Source: Stenotrophomonas sp. SAU14A_NAIMI4_8 (GTDB lineage: Bacteria; Pseudomonadota; Gammaproteobacteria; Xanthomonadales; Xanthomonadaceae). Taken from it: a stretch of DNA of 64,000 nt. The notes beneath the pieces were generated by a model that saw only the letters and a program-made list of their open reading frames with translations, did not search any database and was not told where the DNA came from. The position numbers and the translations under genes were made by a program. Location: positions 3,672,344 through 3,736,343 of the forward strand of contig NZ_CP025999.1 of NCBI RefSeq assembly GCF_003086695.1, written 5' to 3'. Shown here piece by piece: positions 17,662 to 30,300 of this stretch; position 1 is the stretch's first letter; every line of letters starts with the position of its first letter.

Positions 17662-18102
17662 ATGTTCACCACCCTGCTGGTCGCCCTCGATGGCGGCCGC
17701 CAGCACGACCCGCTGCTGGACCTGGTCGCCCACGTCGCCGGGCCGCGCAGCCTTGTACACCTGCTGTGTGTGCTCGATCCCGAGTTCGCCCTGCCCGCTG
17801 ACGCCAGCGACGCCGACCGCCGCGAGTACCCGGCGGCCGCCCGCCAGCGGGCCAAGGCCGAAGGCCTGCTGCAGGACGCCACGGCGCAGCTGCGCGAACG
17901 CGGCGTGGATGCGCGCTCGCTGCTGCCGGCCGGGGACCCGGGCGAAGTGATCAGCGCCCAGGCCCGCGAGCTGGGCGCCGATCTGATCGTCATCGGCCAT
18001 CGCCACCTGTCGCGGCTGCAGCGCCTGCTCGACAGCTCGGTCGCGCAGTGGACGCTGGACCACGCACCGTGCCCGGTGCTGGTGGAAACGCGCGGCGGTT
18101 GA
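17662..18102 (+). CDS. UspA-type universal stress protein
   Basis: The 146-residue single-domain Usp protein starts MFTTLLVALDGG and has the late strand ADLIVIGHRHLSRLQRLL followed by CPVLV. The ATP-binding signature G-x2-G-x9-G-S/T is degenerate (GHRH..., second Gly missing), so it probably belongs to the non-ATP-binding class. AAGGAG lies 8 nt before the ATG. It is divergent from the LysR gene with 142 bp between, which may hold a shared regulatory region. Confidence 0.88.
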   Translation: MFTTLLVALDGGRQHDPLLDLVAHVAGPRSLVHLLCVLDPEFALPADASDADRREYPAAARQRAKAEGLLQDATAQLRERGVDARSLLPAGDPGEVISAQARELGADLIVIGHRHLSRLQRLLDSSVAQWTLDHAPCPVLVETRGG

Positions 18103-18115
18103 CCGGCCCGCTCTG

Positions 18116-18392
18116 GTAGGTGCCAACCTTGGTTGACGGGTTCATGCCCGGCTCTGGTAGGTGCCAACCTTGGTTGGCACTCATCGGAACGACGGCCAAC
18201 CAAGGTTGGCCACTACCGGTTTCATGCACCGCTCTGGTAGGTGCCAACCTTGGTTGGCGTTCGTGGGTTCATGCCCGGCTCTGGTAGGTGCCAACCTTGG
18301 TTGGCACTTCCGGGAACGGCGGCCAACCAAGGTTGGCCACTACCGGGTTCATGCGCTGCGCTGGTAGACGGCGAACCAAGGTTGGCCACTAC
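18116..18392. repeat. Cluster of seven SMAG repeats
   Basis: Units lie at 18116-18135 (truncated), 18157-18180, 18194-18216 (inverted), 18237-18258, 18284-18307, 18321-18343 (inverted) and 18364-18392 (complete GTAG...CTAC form). The last unit ends one base before the stop codon of the giant autotransporter. This array fills the whole convergent gap between UspA and the autotransporter and contains no gene. Confidence 0.92.
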
Positions 18393-18393
18393 C

Positions 18394-21300
18394 TCAGAAC
18401 TTCACCCGCAGGTCCACGCCATACACTTCGCCCCCCACGCGGCTGCCGTGCTGCACGCCGTATTGCATGCCCACCGTCACCCGCTCGTTGCCGTAGTACA
18501 GGCGCGAACGCCAGTTCAGTGCCGGGCTGGCAATCGGAATCTGGATGTCGGCGGCGCTGGCATCGGCATTGGCCCCGATCAGCGACACCGGCAGGTTCAC
18601 TGCAGTGCGCGTGGACACTTCGTAGGCCACCTGGGTGGACACACCGAAACGGCTCTTCGCAACTGCCTGCTCGTAACCCAGCTTCACGCTGGGCACCACG
18701 GAGAACAGGCTCTGGTTGTGGGCACCCGCGCGATAGCCGATGTCTCCCATGCCCTGTTCGCGCAGGCCGTCGTGGTGCAGCAGGGTGTAGCGCGCGTCCA
18801 CCCGCGGCTGCAGCGACCAGCCGCCACTGCCCAGGCGCGTGCCGATGCCTGCGCCCAGGCTCACGTAGCCGGTGCGCGGTGACGATGTGGCCTGTGCGTT
18901 GTCGTCGAACACCGGCGACAACCGTGTGGTGTCATACCACGACCAGCCAGCGGCCAGGCTCAGGCGGCTCTGCACGTTGTCCACATCGTGCTCGAAGCCC
19001 ACGCCCAGGTTCACGCCACGACCGCGACTGCGGGTCTGGCCATCGTCCACGCTGATCTGCGAGAAGTGGTCGAACTCGAACGCGGTGGAAATCGACCAGG
19101 GTCCCTGCAGGGTGCCATCGATGCCGAAGCGCGCGTAGCTGCCTGACAGCGAAATCGGCAGATCGGCAGCGGTGCGATCGCGGTGCGCATCGTAGCTGCT
19201 GATGCCGCCCCACACGCAGCGGCCGTCTTCCAGCGTACGGCCACACCCGAACAGGCTGCCGGTAAACCCGCGCTGCACCTGCACCTGGTTGTACAGCGTA
19301 GAGCCCAGGCCATCGGCGTTGATCAGGTCGAACACCTGCCGGTAGGCAGCTTCATCACCGGCCTTGTAGTTGCCCAGCAGGGCCATCAGGCGACCAATGC
19401 CATCGCTGCTGCCAGTCAGCAGTGCGCTGTTCATGTGCGCCGCCAGCGCATTCTGGTTGTCGCGCAGCCACGCCTGCTGGAAGTGCGGATCGTAGGACAG
19501 GTGCACGCCATCGGCGCGGTAGCTGGCCTTGAAGGTCAGCGCCAGCGTGTCCTGCATCTGGAAGCCATCATCGCGGCTGCCCTGCGCGGCCGACAGGATC
19601 GGCAACCACTGTGCGTTCGACAACGAGGCCAGGGTGAAGTAGCCGGTGCCGGCCAGCGCAACCGAGCCGGTTGCGATCAGGCGATCAGACGCTGGCGAAC
19701 CGAACGCCACATCCATGTACAGCGCACCGCTACTCTCCTGCACGAAGTTGCCGGTCAGGGCGACCTGGCTGATCACCCGTGCGCCCAGCAGCAGGTTGTC
19801 CGCTGCGGCCGCTGCATCATCCACGTTGGCATGCACCGCACCGGCGGCCAGATCGATCGGGAACTGCGGTGCGGCCAGGCCGAAATGCAGATCGCCACGG
19901 TTCACCAACGTGCCCGACGTTGCGCTGGTCAGCGCGGCCACGCCACTGCCCTGGCCGATGGCTAGGCGGTCATAGGTGACCAGGCGTGCGCCGGCTTCGT
20001 TCAACAGCCGATTGCTGCCGTTGCCCAGGTCGACATTGCCGTACAGGCTGCCTTGGTTCTGCAACAGGTCGTTGCCTTCACCGGCCAACGCAGCCAGCGT
20101 CGACACCGACGACAGCGAACGCTCGACCACGATGTGGTTGTCGGCGCCGCCTTCGATCACCACGCCCGCGCCGGCACCGCTGCCACCGCGCACGGCACCG
20201 GCCAGGGCGACGTCGATGTTGCCGCGGCCATCGCGGCCCAGGCTGGCAGCCTGCACGCCCACCGCGTCGGTGCCGCTCTGCAGCACATCGCCGCTCACCG
20301 CCACGCGCACCGCGGCTGCGCTGCCCTGCCCGCCCGCAGCCGCCGAGCCCACCCCGGCCACCCAGCCACCGCCGCCGGCAATGGATTGCGCCAGCACGCC
20401 CACGCTGCGCGCGCCCAGGCCCAGCACATCGCCCTGCACCTGCACGCTGACCGCACCGGCATCGCCCTGGTTGTCGGCGGAAAGCCCGATGGCGGCAGTG
20501 TCAGCGGACTGCATCAGCAGACCACCGCCGCCGCCGATGGACTGCGCCACCACGCCCAAGCTGTTGTCGCCGGTGGTGACCACACTGCCCTGCACATCCA
20601 TGCTGACCGCAGCGCCATCGCCCTGCGCGCCATTGCGTGCGCCGAACTGCACATCGGCGCCGATGCCCTGCGACAACAGGGCCATGCCACCACCGGCGCC
20701 GATCGACTGCGCCAGCAGGGCGACCGAATTGGCCGACAGGTCCAGCACATTGCCGGCCACCTGCATGTCCACGGCTCCGGCATCCAGTCCGGCACCGCCG
20801 TCGGCCCCCAATCGCGCCTGCGCCTGCGCCGCACCCGGTGCATCCAGGCTCACCCGCGCCACGCCACCACCGCCACCGATGCTCTGCAGCAGCAGCCCCT
20901 GCGTGTCCTGCCCGGCCACGGCCACATCCCCGCGCTGCGTGTACGCCAGCGCGCCACCCCGGCTGTCCTGCGCGCCGCTGGCGCCCATCTGCAACTGCAG
21001 CTGCACGGCGCTACCGCCGCCTTCCAGCTGCGCGCGGATTTCGCCACCGCCGCCACCAATGGACTGGTGCAGGGCCAGCACGCCCTGGCTGCCTTCCAGC
21101 AGCATCATGCCGTCGTGGCTCAGGCGCAGTGCACCACCGTTGTTGTTGCTGCCGCCGATTGCACCCAGGCTGGCGGCGAACACCAGCGCCGGTGCCGTCG
21201 GCTGCGCCTGCGCGAGGGCCTGCGACAGGCCATTGCCGGCGCTGGCCGCAGTGAACGCCACGCGCGGCGCGACGCTGTCGGTACCGCCCAGCACGCGGGT

Positions 21301-24300
21301 CAGGCTGCTGCCACCACCGCCACCGATCGACTGGGTCAGTTCGCCCAGCGAGAAGTCACCGGCGATGGCGTAGTCGCCCTTCGATCCGGCATCCACATCA
21401 CCGCCGCTGGTGTTGGTGGCATCCCGGCTGCCCAGCAGGCTGCCCAGCACACTGCCGATGCCGGACGCTGCGCTGCTGCCAGTTCCCGCATCCGCCGCTG
21501 CCGCAGACAGATCCACACCGGTGAACGTCTGGTCGAGCACGCCGCCGCCACCGTTGATGGCCTGCGTGCGCACGGCCACCGCACCGGCACCCGACACGCT
21601 GATGCTGCCATTGTTTTCCACGGAGACCGTGCCGGCCTTGCCGCCACCGTCCAGGTTGCTGCCGCCCAGCTGGCTGAGCAGCACCCCGGCCAGCGACAGG
21701 CCGCCACCGCCATCGATGCTGCCGAAGCCCAGGCGGCTGTTGCCGCCGCCGCCACCGATCGACTGCGCCACGATGCCATCGGCATCGGCGCCGAAGGTAA
21801 CGATGCGGCCGTTGTTGACCACCCGCACATCGCCGCCGTCGCCGCCATCACCGCCGTGGCCACCCACGGCCATGAAGTAGTCGCCGCTGTTGCCTGCGAA
21901 CAGATTCGCTGCACCGGACAGACCGGCCAGCACACTGGCATCCACCGCACCGCCCTGCAGCGCCGCTGCGGTCATGGCCACCGACTGGCCGCCATCACCA
22001 CCACCGCCGCCGATGGATTGCGCCAGGATGCCGTAGGCCGCGTCACCACGGGTCTGCACCAGGCCGTCATTGATCACCTCCACGCTGCCGGCGCGGTTGC
22101 CGCTGCCAGCCTGCCCGCCCAGCGCCAGGTTCAGCGACGTCGCACCTTCCACGGCATTGGCCACGCTGGCCACGGTGAGCGACGCGCTGCCGCCGCCGCC
22201 GCCGATGGATTGGGCGAAGATGCCGTGTGCGCCCTCACCCGTGGTGCTTATCACCCCGCTGTCGGCCACGCCGGCCTGCACCCGGTTGCTCACGCTCACA
22301 TTGCCACCGGTACCGCCGTCGCCGGCGCTGCCGCCCAGTGCCAGGTTCAACTGCAGCGCGCCACTGCCCTGCTGCGCCTGGCTGTTGTTGCTGTTGCCCG
22401 TGCTGCTGTCGGCATCCTCATCACCACTGTCCACCTCGTTGCGGTTGGCCAGGGTCAGTGCGGTATCGCCGCCACCACCGCCCACCGACTGGGCGAAGAT
22501 CGCGAATGCTCGTGCGCCAACGGTGCTGATCCAACCGCTGTTGTCCACCTGCACGTTGCCGGCGGCGGCGCCGCTGCCTCCTTCGCCGCCCAGCGCCAGT
22601 GCCAGGCCCATGCTGCCTTCACCGGCACTGGCCGCGTCGGCCACGGTCACCCCGGCACTGCCGCCACCGCCACCGATGGACTGCGCGAACACGCCATGGG
22701 CGGTGTCACCGCCGGTGATCACGTAACCCTCGTTGCGCACCTGCACGTTGCCGCCGGTGTTGCCGGTGCCACCGCTGCCGCCCAATGCCAGGTCCAGCGA
22801 TACCGCCGTGCCGCCCCCGCTCTGCGCGCTGCGGCTGGACGCCATCGCGGCATCACCGCCACCGCCGCCGATCGAGCGCGCGTGAATGCCGTGCGCGCTG
22901 TCACCCAGGGTCAATACCACCGGTGCATCGTCACGGCCGGCCGTGGCCACGTTGAACACGGCCACGTCGCCGCCGACACCGCCATCACCGCCGCTGCCAC
23001 CCAGCGCCAGCTGCAACGACACCGTGGTTGAACCGGTCTCGTCCTTGTCGGTGTCCACCTTCGATTCGCTGGATGCCACCCCGCCACTGCCGCCGCCACC
23101 GCCGACCGACAATGCGCCGATACCCACCGAGCGCGCGCCCGCCGTCTGTACGCGACCGCTGTTTTCCACGCTTACCGCGCCACCGGATGCACCGGTGCCG
23201 CCCGCGCCGGACAGCGCGATGTTGCCCATCACCAGGGTCAGTGCGCTGCTGGCCGACGCTTCACCCTTGGCCGAACTCTGGCCGCCCACACCGCCACCGC
23301 CGCCGACGGACTGGGCATTGATGCCCACCGCGTCGTCGCCCCAGGTGATCACCGTGCCACCGTGGGCCACGCTCACATCACCGCCGGTCGCACCGTCGCC
23401 GCCCTGCCCGCCCAGGGCCAGGTTCAGCGCCACACTGGTGGCCGCGTCGCTGGTGCCAGAGCCGCTGCTGTTGTTGCTGCCGCCGGTACTTCCACCGCTG
23501 CCGCTGCCCTGGCCGCTGCCCGTGCCGCCCTGCTTGAACGTGGAGGTCGCCGAAGCCGAACCCGCCAGACCACCACCACCGCCGATGGACTGCGCCAGCA
23601 CGCCGTCGGCGCGGTCGCCACGGGTCTCGATCACGCCGCCCAGGTCCAGGTCGACGCGGCCGCCGGTGGCGGCTTCACCGCCGGCACCGCCCAGTGCCAG
23701 GTTCACTGCCACGGTCGCGGTGCCGCCCTTGCTGGCCGCACTGCCGCCGGTGCCACCGCCGCCGCCCACCGACTGCGTGACGATGCCGCGCGCGTCGTCG
23801 CCGCTGGTCAGGATCTGCGAATCGGCCACGCTGCTGACCACCACCGCGCCGCCGGCGGCGCCCTTGCCACCGGCCACGCCCAGGCTGATATCCAGCGCCA
23901 GTGCATCGGGTTCATCGGCGCTGTTGCTGCTGCCGCCCGTGCCCGTGCCCGTGCCCGTTCCAGAACCCGTGCCGCCGCCCGAGCTGCCGCCGGAACTGCC
24001 ACTGGACCCGGCCACCGCCACGGCCACCGACGTGCTGCTGGAGGTACCGCCGCCACCACCGATGGACTGCGCCAGCACCGCCGTTGCACCGTCACCGGCG
24101 GTCTGCAGCACGCCCTGTTCCAGCGCTACCTGCACGGTACCGGCGCTGCCGCCTCCGCCGCCCTGGCGGCCCAGGGTGAAGGCCAGGCTGTTCTGGCCCG
24201 CCGCATCGCCGGTGTTGTCCACCGCCGCGTTGCCGCCACCGCCACCGATCGACTGCGCCAGGATCGCGTAAGCCGATGCACCCGCAGTCAGCAGATTGCC

Positions 24301-27300
24301 CTGGCTGCGCACCGTCACATCGCCCCCGGTGCCGGCCGCACCGGCCGCACCGCCCAGCGCGACCTTCAGGCCCACATCCACATCATCCAGGCCACTGGCC
24401 TTGCGCACGTTCTGGCCGGCGTTGCCGCCGCCACCGCCAATCGACTGCGCCACGATGGCCGACGACGCCAGGCCGTCGGTGATGATGTTGCCGATGCTGG
24501 TCACCTCCACCGCGGCGCCACTGCCGGCACCGGCGCCACCGCCGCCGATCTGCAGGCTGGCCGCCACCGTGGTGCGCTGCTGGTTGCCGCTGCCATTTCC
24601 AGTGCCCGTGCCGCTGCCCGAACCCGAGCCCGAACCTGAGCCGGAACCCGAACTGTCGGAATGCTTTTCCAGCACCAGGGTGCCGCCACCGTTGCCGCCG
24701 CCACCGCCGATCGACTGCGCCAGGATGCCGGTGGCATGGTCGCCGCCCACGAACAGGTTCAGCGCCGGCGTCGTGCCGCTGCCCCAGGCCGCCGCATCAC
24801 CCCGCAGCACGCTGACGGCGCCGGCATTGCCGCCGCTGCCACCGGTGCCGCCGATACCGATGCTGATCGGCACCTGCGCCGACGAATACAGACCGCTGAT
24901 GCTGCCACCGCCGGCACCACCACCGCCACCGATCGACTGCGCCAGGATGCCGGTGCCGCCCTGCGCCACCTCGTCGGCCCCATTGGCATTGACGAACATG
25001 TCGCCGCCGCCACTTTGCACGTACACCGCACCGGCATCGCCGCCCTCGGCGCCGTCGCCGCCAATGCCGGCCGACACCGCCAGGCGCTGCGCGCCCTGGC
25101 TGGCAGAGGCGGAAATGTTCTGCCCACCGGCACCGCCACCACCGCCGATCGACTGCGCCAGCAGTGCGCTGGCATGGCTGCCCACCACGTTGATACTGCC
25201 CATGTGGGTCACGTCCACCACGCCACTGGTGTTGCCGGTACCGCCGGACCCGCCCAGCCCCACCACCAGCGAAGCGCTGTTCTGCGACGAGGGCTTGCTG
25301 AGTGCCGCGCTGATGTTGATGCCACCGGCGCCACCGCCGCCACCGATCGACTGCGCCAGGATGCCGCGTGCGTGATCGCCGAAGGCGAACACATCGGCGC
25401 TGGCATCGACCTGCACATCGTTGCCGCGGCCGGCATCGGCACCGTTGCCGCCCAGACCCACGGTGATGCTGCTGCCGGTGCTGACCGCTGCACCGATGTT
25501 GATGCCACCGTTGCCGCCACCGCCACCGATGGATTGCGCCAGGATGGCCGACTGCTCATCACCGATGGCGACCACCACCGGTGTGTCGGTGTCTTCCGGG
25601 CCCACGTTCACCGCCACCTTGCCGGCATGGCCACCGGTACCACCATTGCCGCCGATGCCCAGCACGATGCCGACGCTGGTGGAGCTGTTGCCGCTGCCAC
25701 CGCCGGACGATCCGCCACTGCCACCGCCGCTGCTGCCACCGCCGAACACCGCCGTCGGATCGACCGCCAGGCCGCCCTGGATGTTGATGCCACCATTGCC
25801 GCCACCACCGCCGATGGACTGCGCGACGATGCCGCTGGAACCCTTGGACAGATCGCTGGCATCGACCTGGAAGGCGCTGCCGTTGCCGAGCGTGAGCACG
25901 TCGCCCAGTCCACCCAGCGCGGCCACCGTGCCGAGCACATCCACGCTCACATCCCCGGCCGTGGCACCGCTGCCGCCCTTGCCGCCCACGCCCACCACCA
26001 CGCTGCCGTTGCGGCTGTCGCCCAGACTGAGCGCACCGGCAATGGTCATGCCGCCGTTGCCGCCACCACCGCCGATGGACTGCGCGACGATGGCGTCTGC
26101 GCGCTCACCTTCGGTCACGGTGCTGCCCTGGCGCAGCAGACTGACATCGCCGGCGGTATTGCCACTGCCGCCGGTGCCACCGATGCCGATGCTGGCCACG
26201 CCGTTGTCGCCCAGGCTGGCACTGATGCTGCCGGCCACGGTGATGCCACCGTTGCCGCCACCGCCGCCCAGGCTCTGCGCCAGCACGGCCGTCGATCCAT
26301 TCCCCGCGGTGAAGTAGTCCCCTTCCAGCGTGCCGCTGACATCGCCGGCGCTGCCACCGCTGCCGCCGTTGCCGCCCACGCCCACCGACACCGCCAGATT
26401 GCGCGAGCCATCGCCCAGGTTGATGCCGCCGGCACCGCTCACGGTCAGCCCGCCATTGCCGCCACCGCCACCCAGCGACTGCAGCACCATGCCCTGCGCA
26501 TCGTTGCCCGACGTACTCACATTGCCGGTGTGGTTCACCTGCACATCGCCGGCCGTGCCGCCGCTGCCACCGCTGCCGCCGATACCCACGCTCACCGCCA
26601 ACTGATTCTGTGCCGAGGCGGCCACGGTCAGCGCACCGGCGATGGTCATGCCGCCATTGCCACCGCCGCCACCGATCGACTGGAACAGACCGCCCCACGC
26701 ACCGTCGCCCAACGTGGAAAGCGTGCCGTCCAGATCGGCCTGCACATCACCGCCGGTACCGCCGGTGCCGCCGCTGCCCCCGATGCCGATGCTGGCGCTG
26801 ACATTGCCGCTGCCGTTGCCCGACGCGGCCAGGCTGCCGGCGATGGTCATGCCGCCGTTGCCGCCGCCACCGCCCAGGCTCTGGTAGGTCACCGCACCGG
26901 CATCGCTACCGGCGGTCACCACGTTGCCGACCAGGCTGCCGCTCACGGCGCCGCCATCGCCACCGCTGCCGCCACTGCCGCCCACGCCGATGGCGATGCT
27001 GCCGCCGTTGGAGGCGCTGGCGTTGAGTGCACCGGCGATGGTCATGCCGCCGTTGCCACCGCCGCCGCCGATGGACTGCTGCAGGATGCCCTGCGCGCCA
27101 TCACCGGCGGTCTGCACATGGCCTTCCACGTCCACGTGCACATCGCCTGCGGTATTGCCGCTGCCACCACGCCCGCCCACACCCACGCCGATGGCACCGG
27201 AATTGCCGGCCGAGGCGGTCAGCGCGCCACCGACCACGAAGCCGCCGTTGCCACCGCCGCCACCAATGGACTGCGCCACCACTCCCATGGCGTCGTCGCC

Positions 27301-30300
27301 TTCGGTGATCACCGCATAGCCCTCTTTCTGTGCCAGCGCGCGCACACTGCCGGTCACGTTGCCAGCCAGGCCCCCTTGGCCGCCGTTGCCGCCCAACCCC
27401 ACGCTGATCGAACCGCCCGAGCCCGCCGTCGCGGTCAGGCTGCCACTCACGTTGAAGCCGCCGTTGCCACCGCCACCACCCAGCGACTGCAACAGCACGC
27501 CATGGCTGTCATTGCCTGCGGTGGTGACCAGGCCCACGGTGCTGCCGTCCACCGCACCAGCACTGCCGCCGTCACCGCCGTTGCCGCCCAGGCCCACGCT
27601 GACCGAACCGGAGGTACCGCCACTGGCGGTCAGCGCGCCCTGCACGCTGAAGCCACCGTTGCCACCGCCGCCGCCGATCGACTGCGCGACCAGACCCGAG
27701 GCACCGTCGCCCAGCGTGGCCAGCACCCGGCCGTCGTCGGCCGAACCGTCCGGCGCAGCCGCTTGCAACGTGGCGCGCACGTTGCCGGCGCTGCCCCCTT
27801 GGCCGCCGTTGCCGCCCAGGCCCACGGTGACCGAGCCACCGGCACTGCCGGTGGCAGTCAGCCCACCGCTGATGTTGAAGGCGCCGTTGCCGCCACCACC
27901 GCCCAGCGATTGCGCCAGCGCACCATGGCTGCCGTCGCCTTCGGTGGACACCAGGCCGGTACTGTCCACGGTCACCGCGCCGGCGCTGCCGCCGTCGCCA
28001 CCGCTGCCCCCCAGGCCCACCGACACCGAACCGCCGGCACCGCCGCTGGCGGTCAATGCACCACTGACGTTGAAGCCACCGTTGCCGCCGCCGCCGCCGA
28101 TCGACTGCGCCAGCAGACCCAGCGACTGCCCGCCTTCGGTGGCAACACGACCGACCTGGGTCAGGCCCACCGCGGCGCCGGTACCGCCGGTGCCACCGGT
28201 GCCGCCCAGGCCCACCGACACGCTGCCGGCACCGCCACCGCTGGCGGCCAGGCTGCCGGTCACATTGAAGCCCCCGTTGCCGCCACCGCCACCAATGGAC
28301 TGCGCCACCACGGCGTCGGCACGATCACCGCGGGTCAGCACGCTGCCGTGCTTTTCCAGCTGCACGGTGGACGCATTGCCACCACTGCCGCCACTGCCCC
28401 CCAGGCCCACCGACACCGCCGCACCGCCACTGGCCGACGCACTGATGCCGGCCGCCACGTTGAAGCCGCCGTTACCGCCGCCACCGCCTACCGACTGCGC
28501 CAGCACCCCGGTGGAATCATCGCCGTCGGTCTGCACGTCCTGATCGACGTAGCCGATAACGCGCCCACCGGTGTTGCCGCTGCCACCGTTGCCACCCAGG
28601 CCGACGCTGACCGCAGCACTGCCCATGCCGGCGGCCAGCGAACCGCTGATGTTGAAGCCGCCGTTGCCACCGCCGCCGCCGATGGACTGCAGCACCAGTG
28701 CCGAGGCGTTGTCGCCCACGGTGTAGACCGAACCGCCGCGCAGATCGGCGGTTACCGCGCCGGCGCGCCCGCCATCGCCACCATTGCCGCCAATACCGAC
28801 CGACACTGCGCCCGATGCCGCACCGGCACTGATGCCCCCGGCCACCACGAAGCCGCCGTTGCCGCCACCACCACCGACCGACTGCAGCAGCATGCCGGTA
28901 GCACCGTCACCCAAGGTCTGCACCTGCAGATCAGTGGCATCGGCACGTACGCTGCCGGCCACGCCGCCCGAGCCGCCCGTGCCGCCCAGGCCCACCGACG
29001 CACTCACCGCCACCGTGCTGACGGTGACCCCACCGCCCACGCTGAAACCACCGTTGCCACCACCGCCGCCGATCGACTGCAGCACCACGCCGCCCGAGCC
29101 GGCACCTTCGGTCAGCACCGTGCTGTCGTTGAAGGTGGCGCTGACCGCGCCCGCGGTACCGCCGTCACCGCCGTTGCCACCGATGCCCACCGATGCCGAA
29201 CCTGCACCAGTGCTGCCGATGGTCAGGGCGCCCCCCACGCTGAAGGCACCGTTGCCGCCGCCACCGCCCACCGACTGCACCAGCATGCCGGTGGACTGTG
29301 CCCCGAAGGTCTGCAGCAGGCCGTCCAGTTCCGCATGCGCGCTGCTGCCATTGCCGCCCTTGCCGCCACTGCCGCCGATGCCGATGGCGGCCTGCGCCGC
29401 TGCGCCATTGCTGATCGCCAGACCACCGGCCACGGCGAAACCACCGTTGCCGCCACCGCCGCCCAGCGACTGCACCACGTAGGCATCGGACTGCGCGCCC
29501 AGCGTCGATGCGCTGCCGGCGAACTGGCCACTGACCGCGCCGCCATCCCCGCCGTCGCCACCGTCACCGCCCAGCCCCATGGTGGCGCCGACAGTGGCAC
29601 CGGAAATCACCGCGGTCTGCAGGCCCACGGCCACATCGAAGCCACCGCTGCCACCGCCACCGCCCACCGACTGCAGCAGCACGCCGGTGGCCTGGTCGCC
29701 GGCGGTGATCACCGTGGCATCCACCGCACCGGTGACCGCGCCACCATTGCCGCCCTCGCCCCCGGATGCACCGATGGACAGCGTGCCCTGCAGCGAAAGC
29801 GCTGCGCTCACCGACACGTCGGCATCCACGGTGAAACCACCGTTGCCGCCACCGCCGCCGATCGACTGCATCACCACGCCACTGGCGCGCTGCCCCAGCG
29901 TGGTCACTTCACCGCGGTAGTCGCCAGTGACGATGCCGCCGTTGCTGCCATTGCCGCCGGTGCTGCTCAGGCCGGTCGCGCCGATGCCCAGCGACAACTG
30001 CGCGGTGCCGCCCGCCACCGCCACGCCCACGTCGATCTTGTTGCCGCTGTTGCCGCCACCGCCGCCCACCGATTGGATCAGCGCACCCACCGCATCGTCG
30101 CCGCCGGTCCAGATGCTGCTGTCCAGTACGGCATCTACGCGGCCACCGTTGCCACCATCACCGCCGCTGCCGCCCAGGCTCTGGCCGATGTTGATGGCGG
30201 TAGCGCCCAGGCCGGCAGCCACCGACACCACGCTGCCACCACTGCCACCGCCGCCACCCACGGATTGGATCAGCGCGCCCACTGCACCCTGCCCGCTGGC

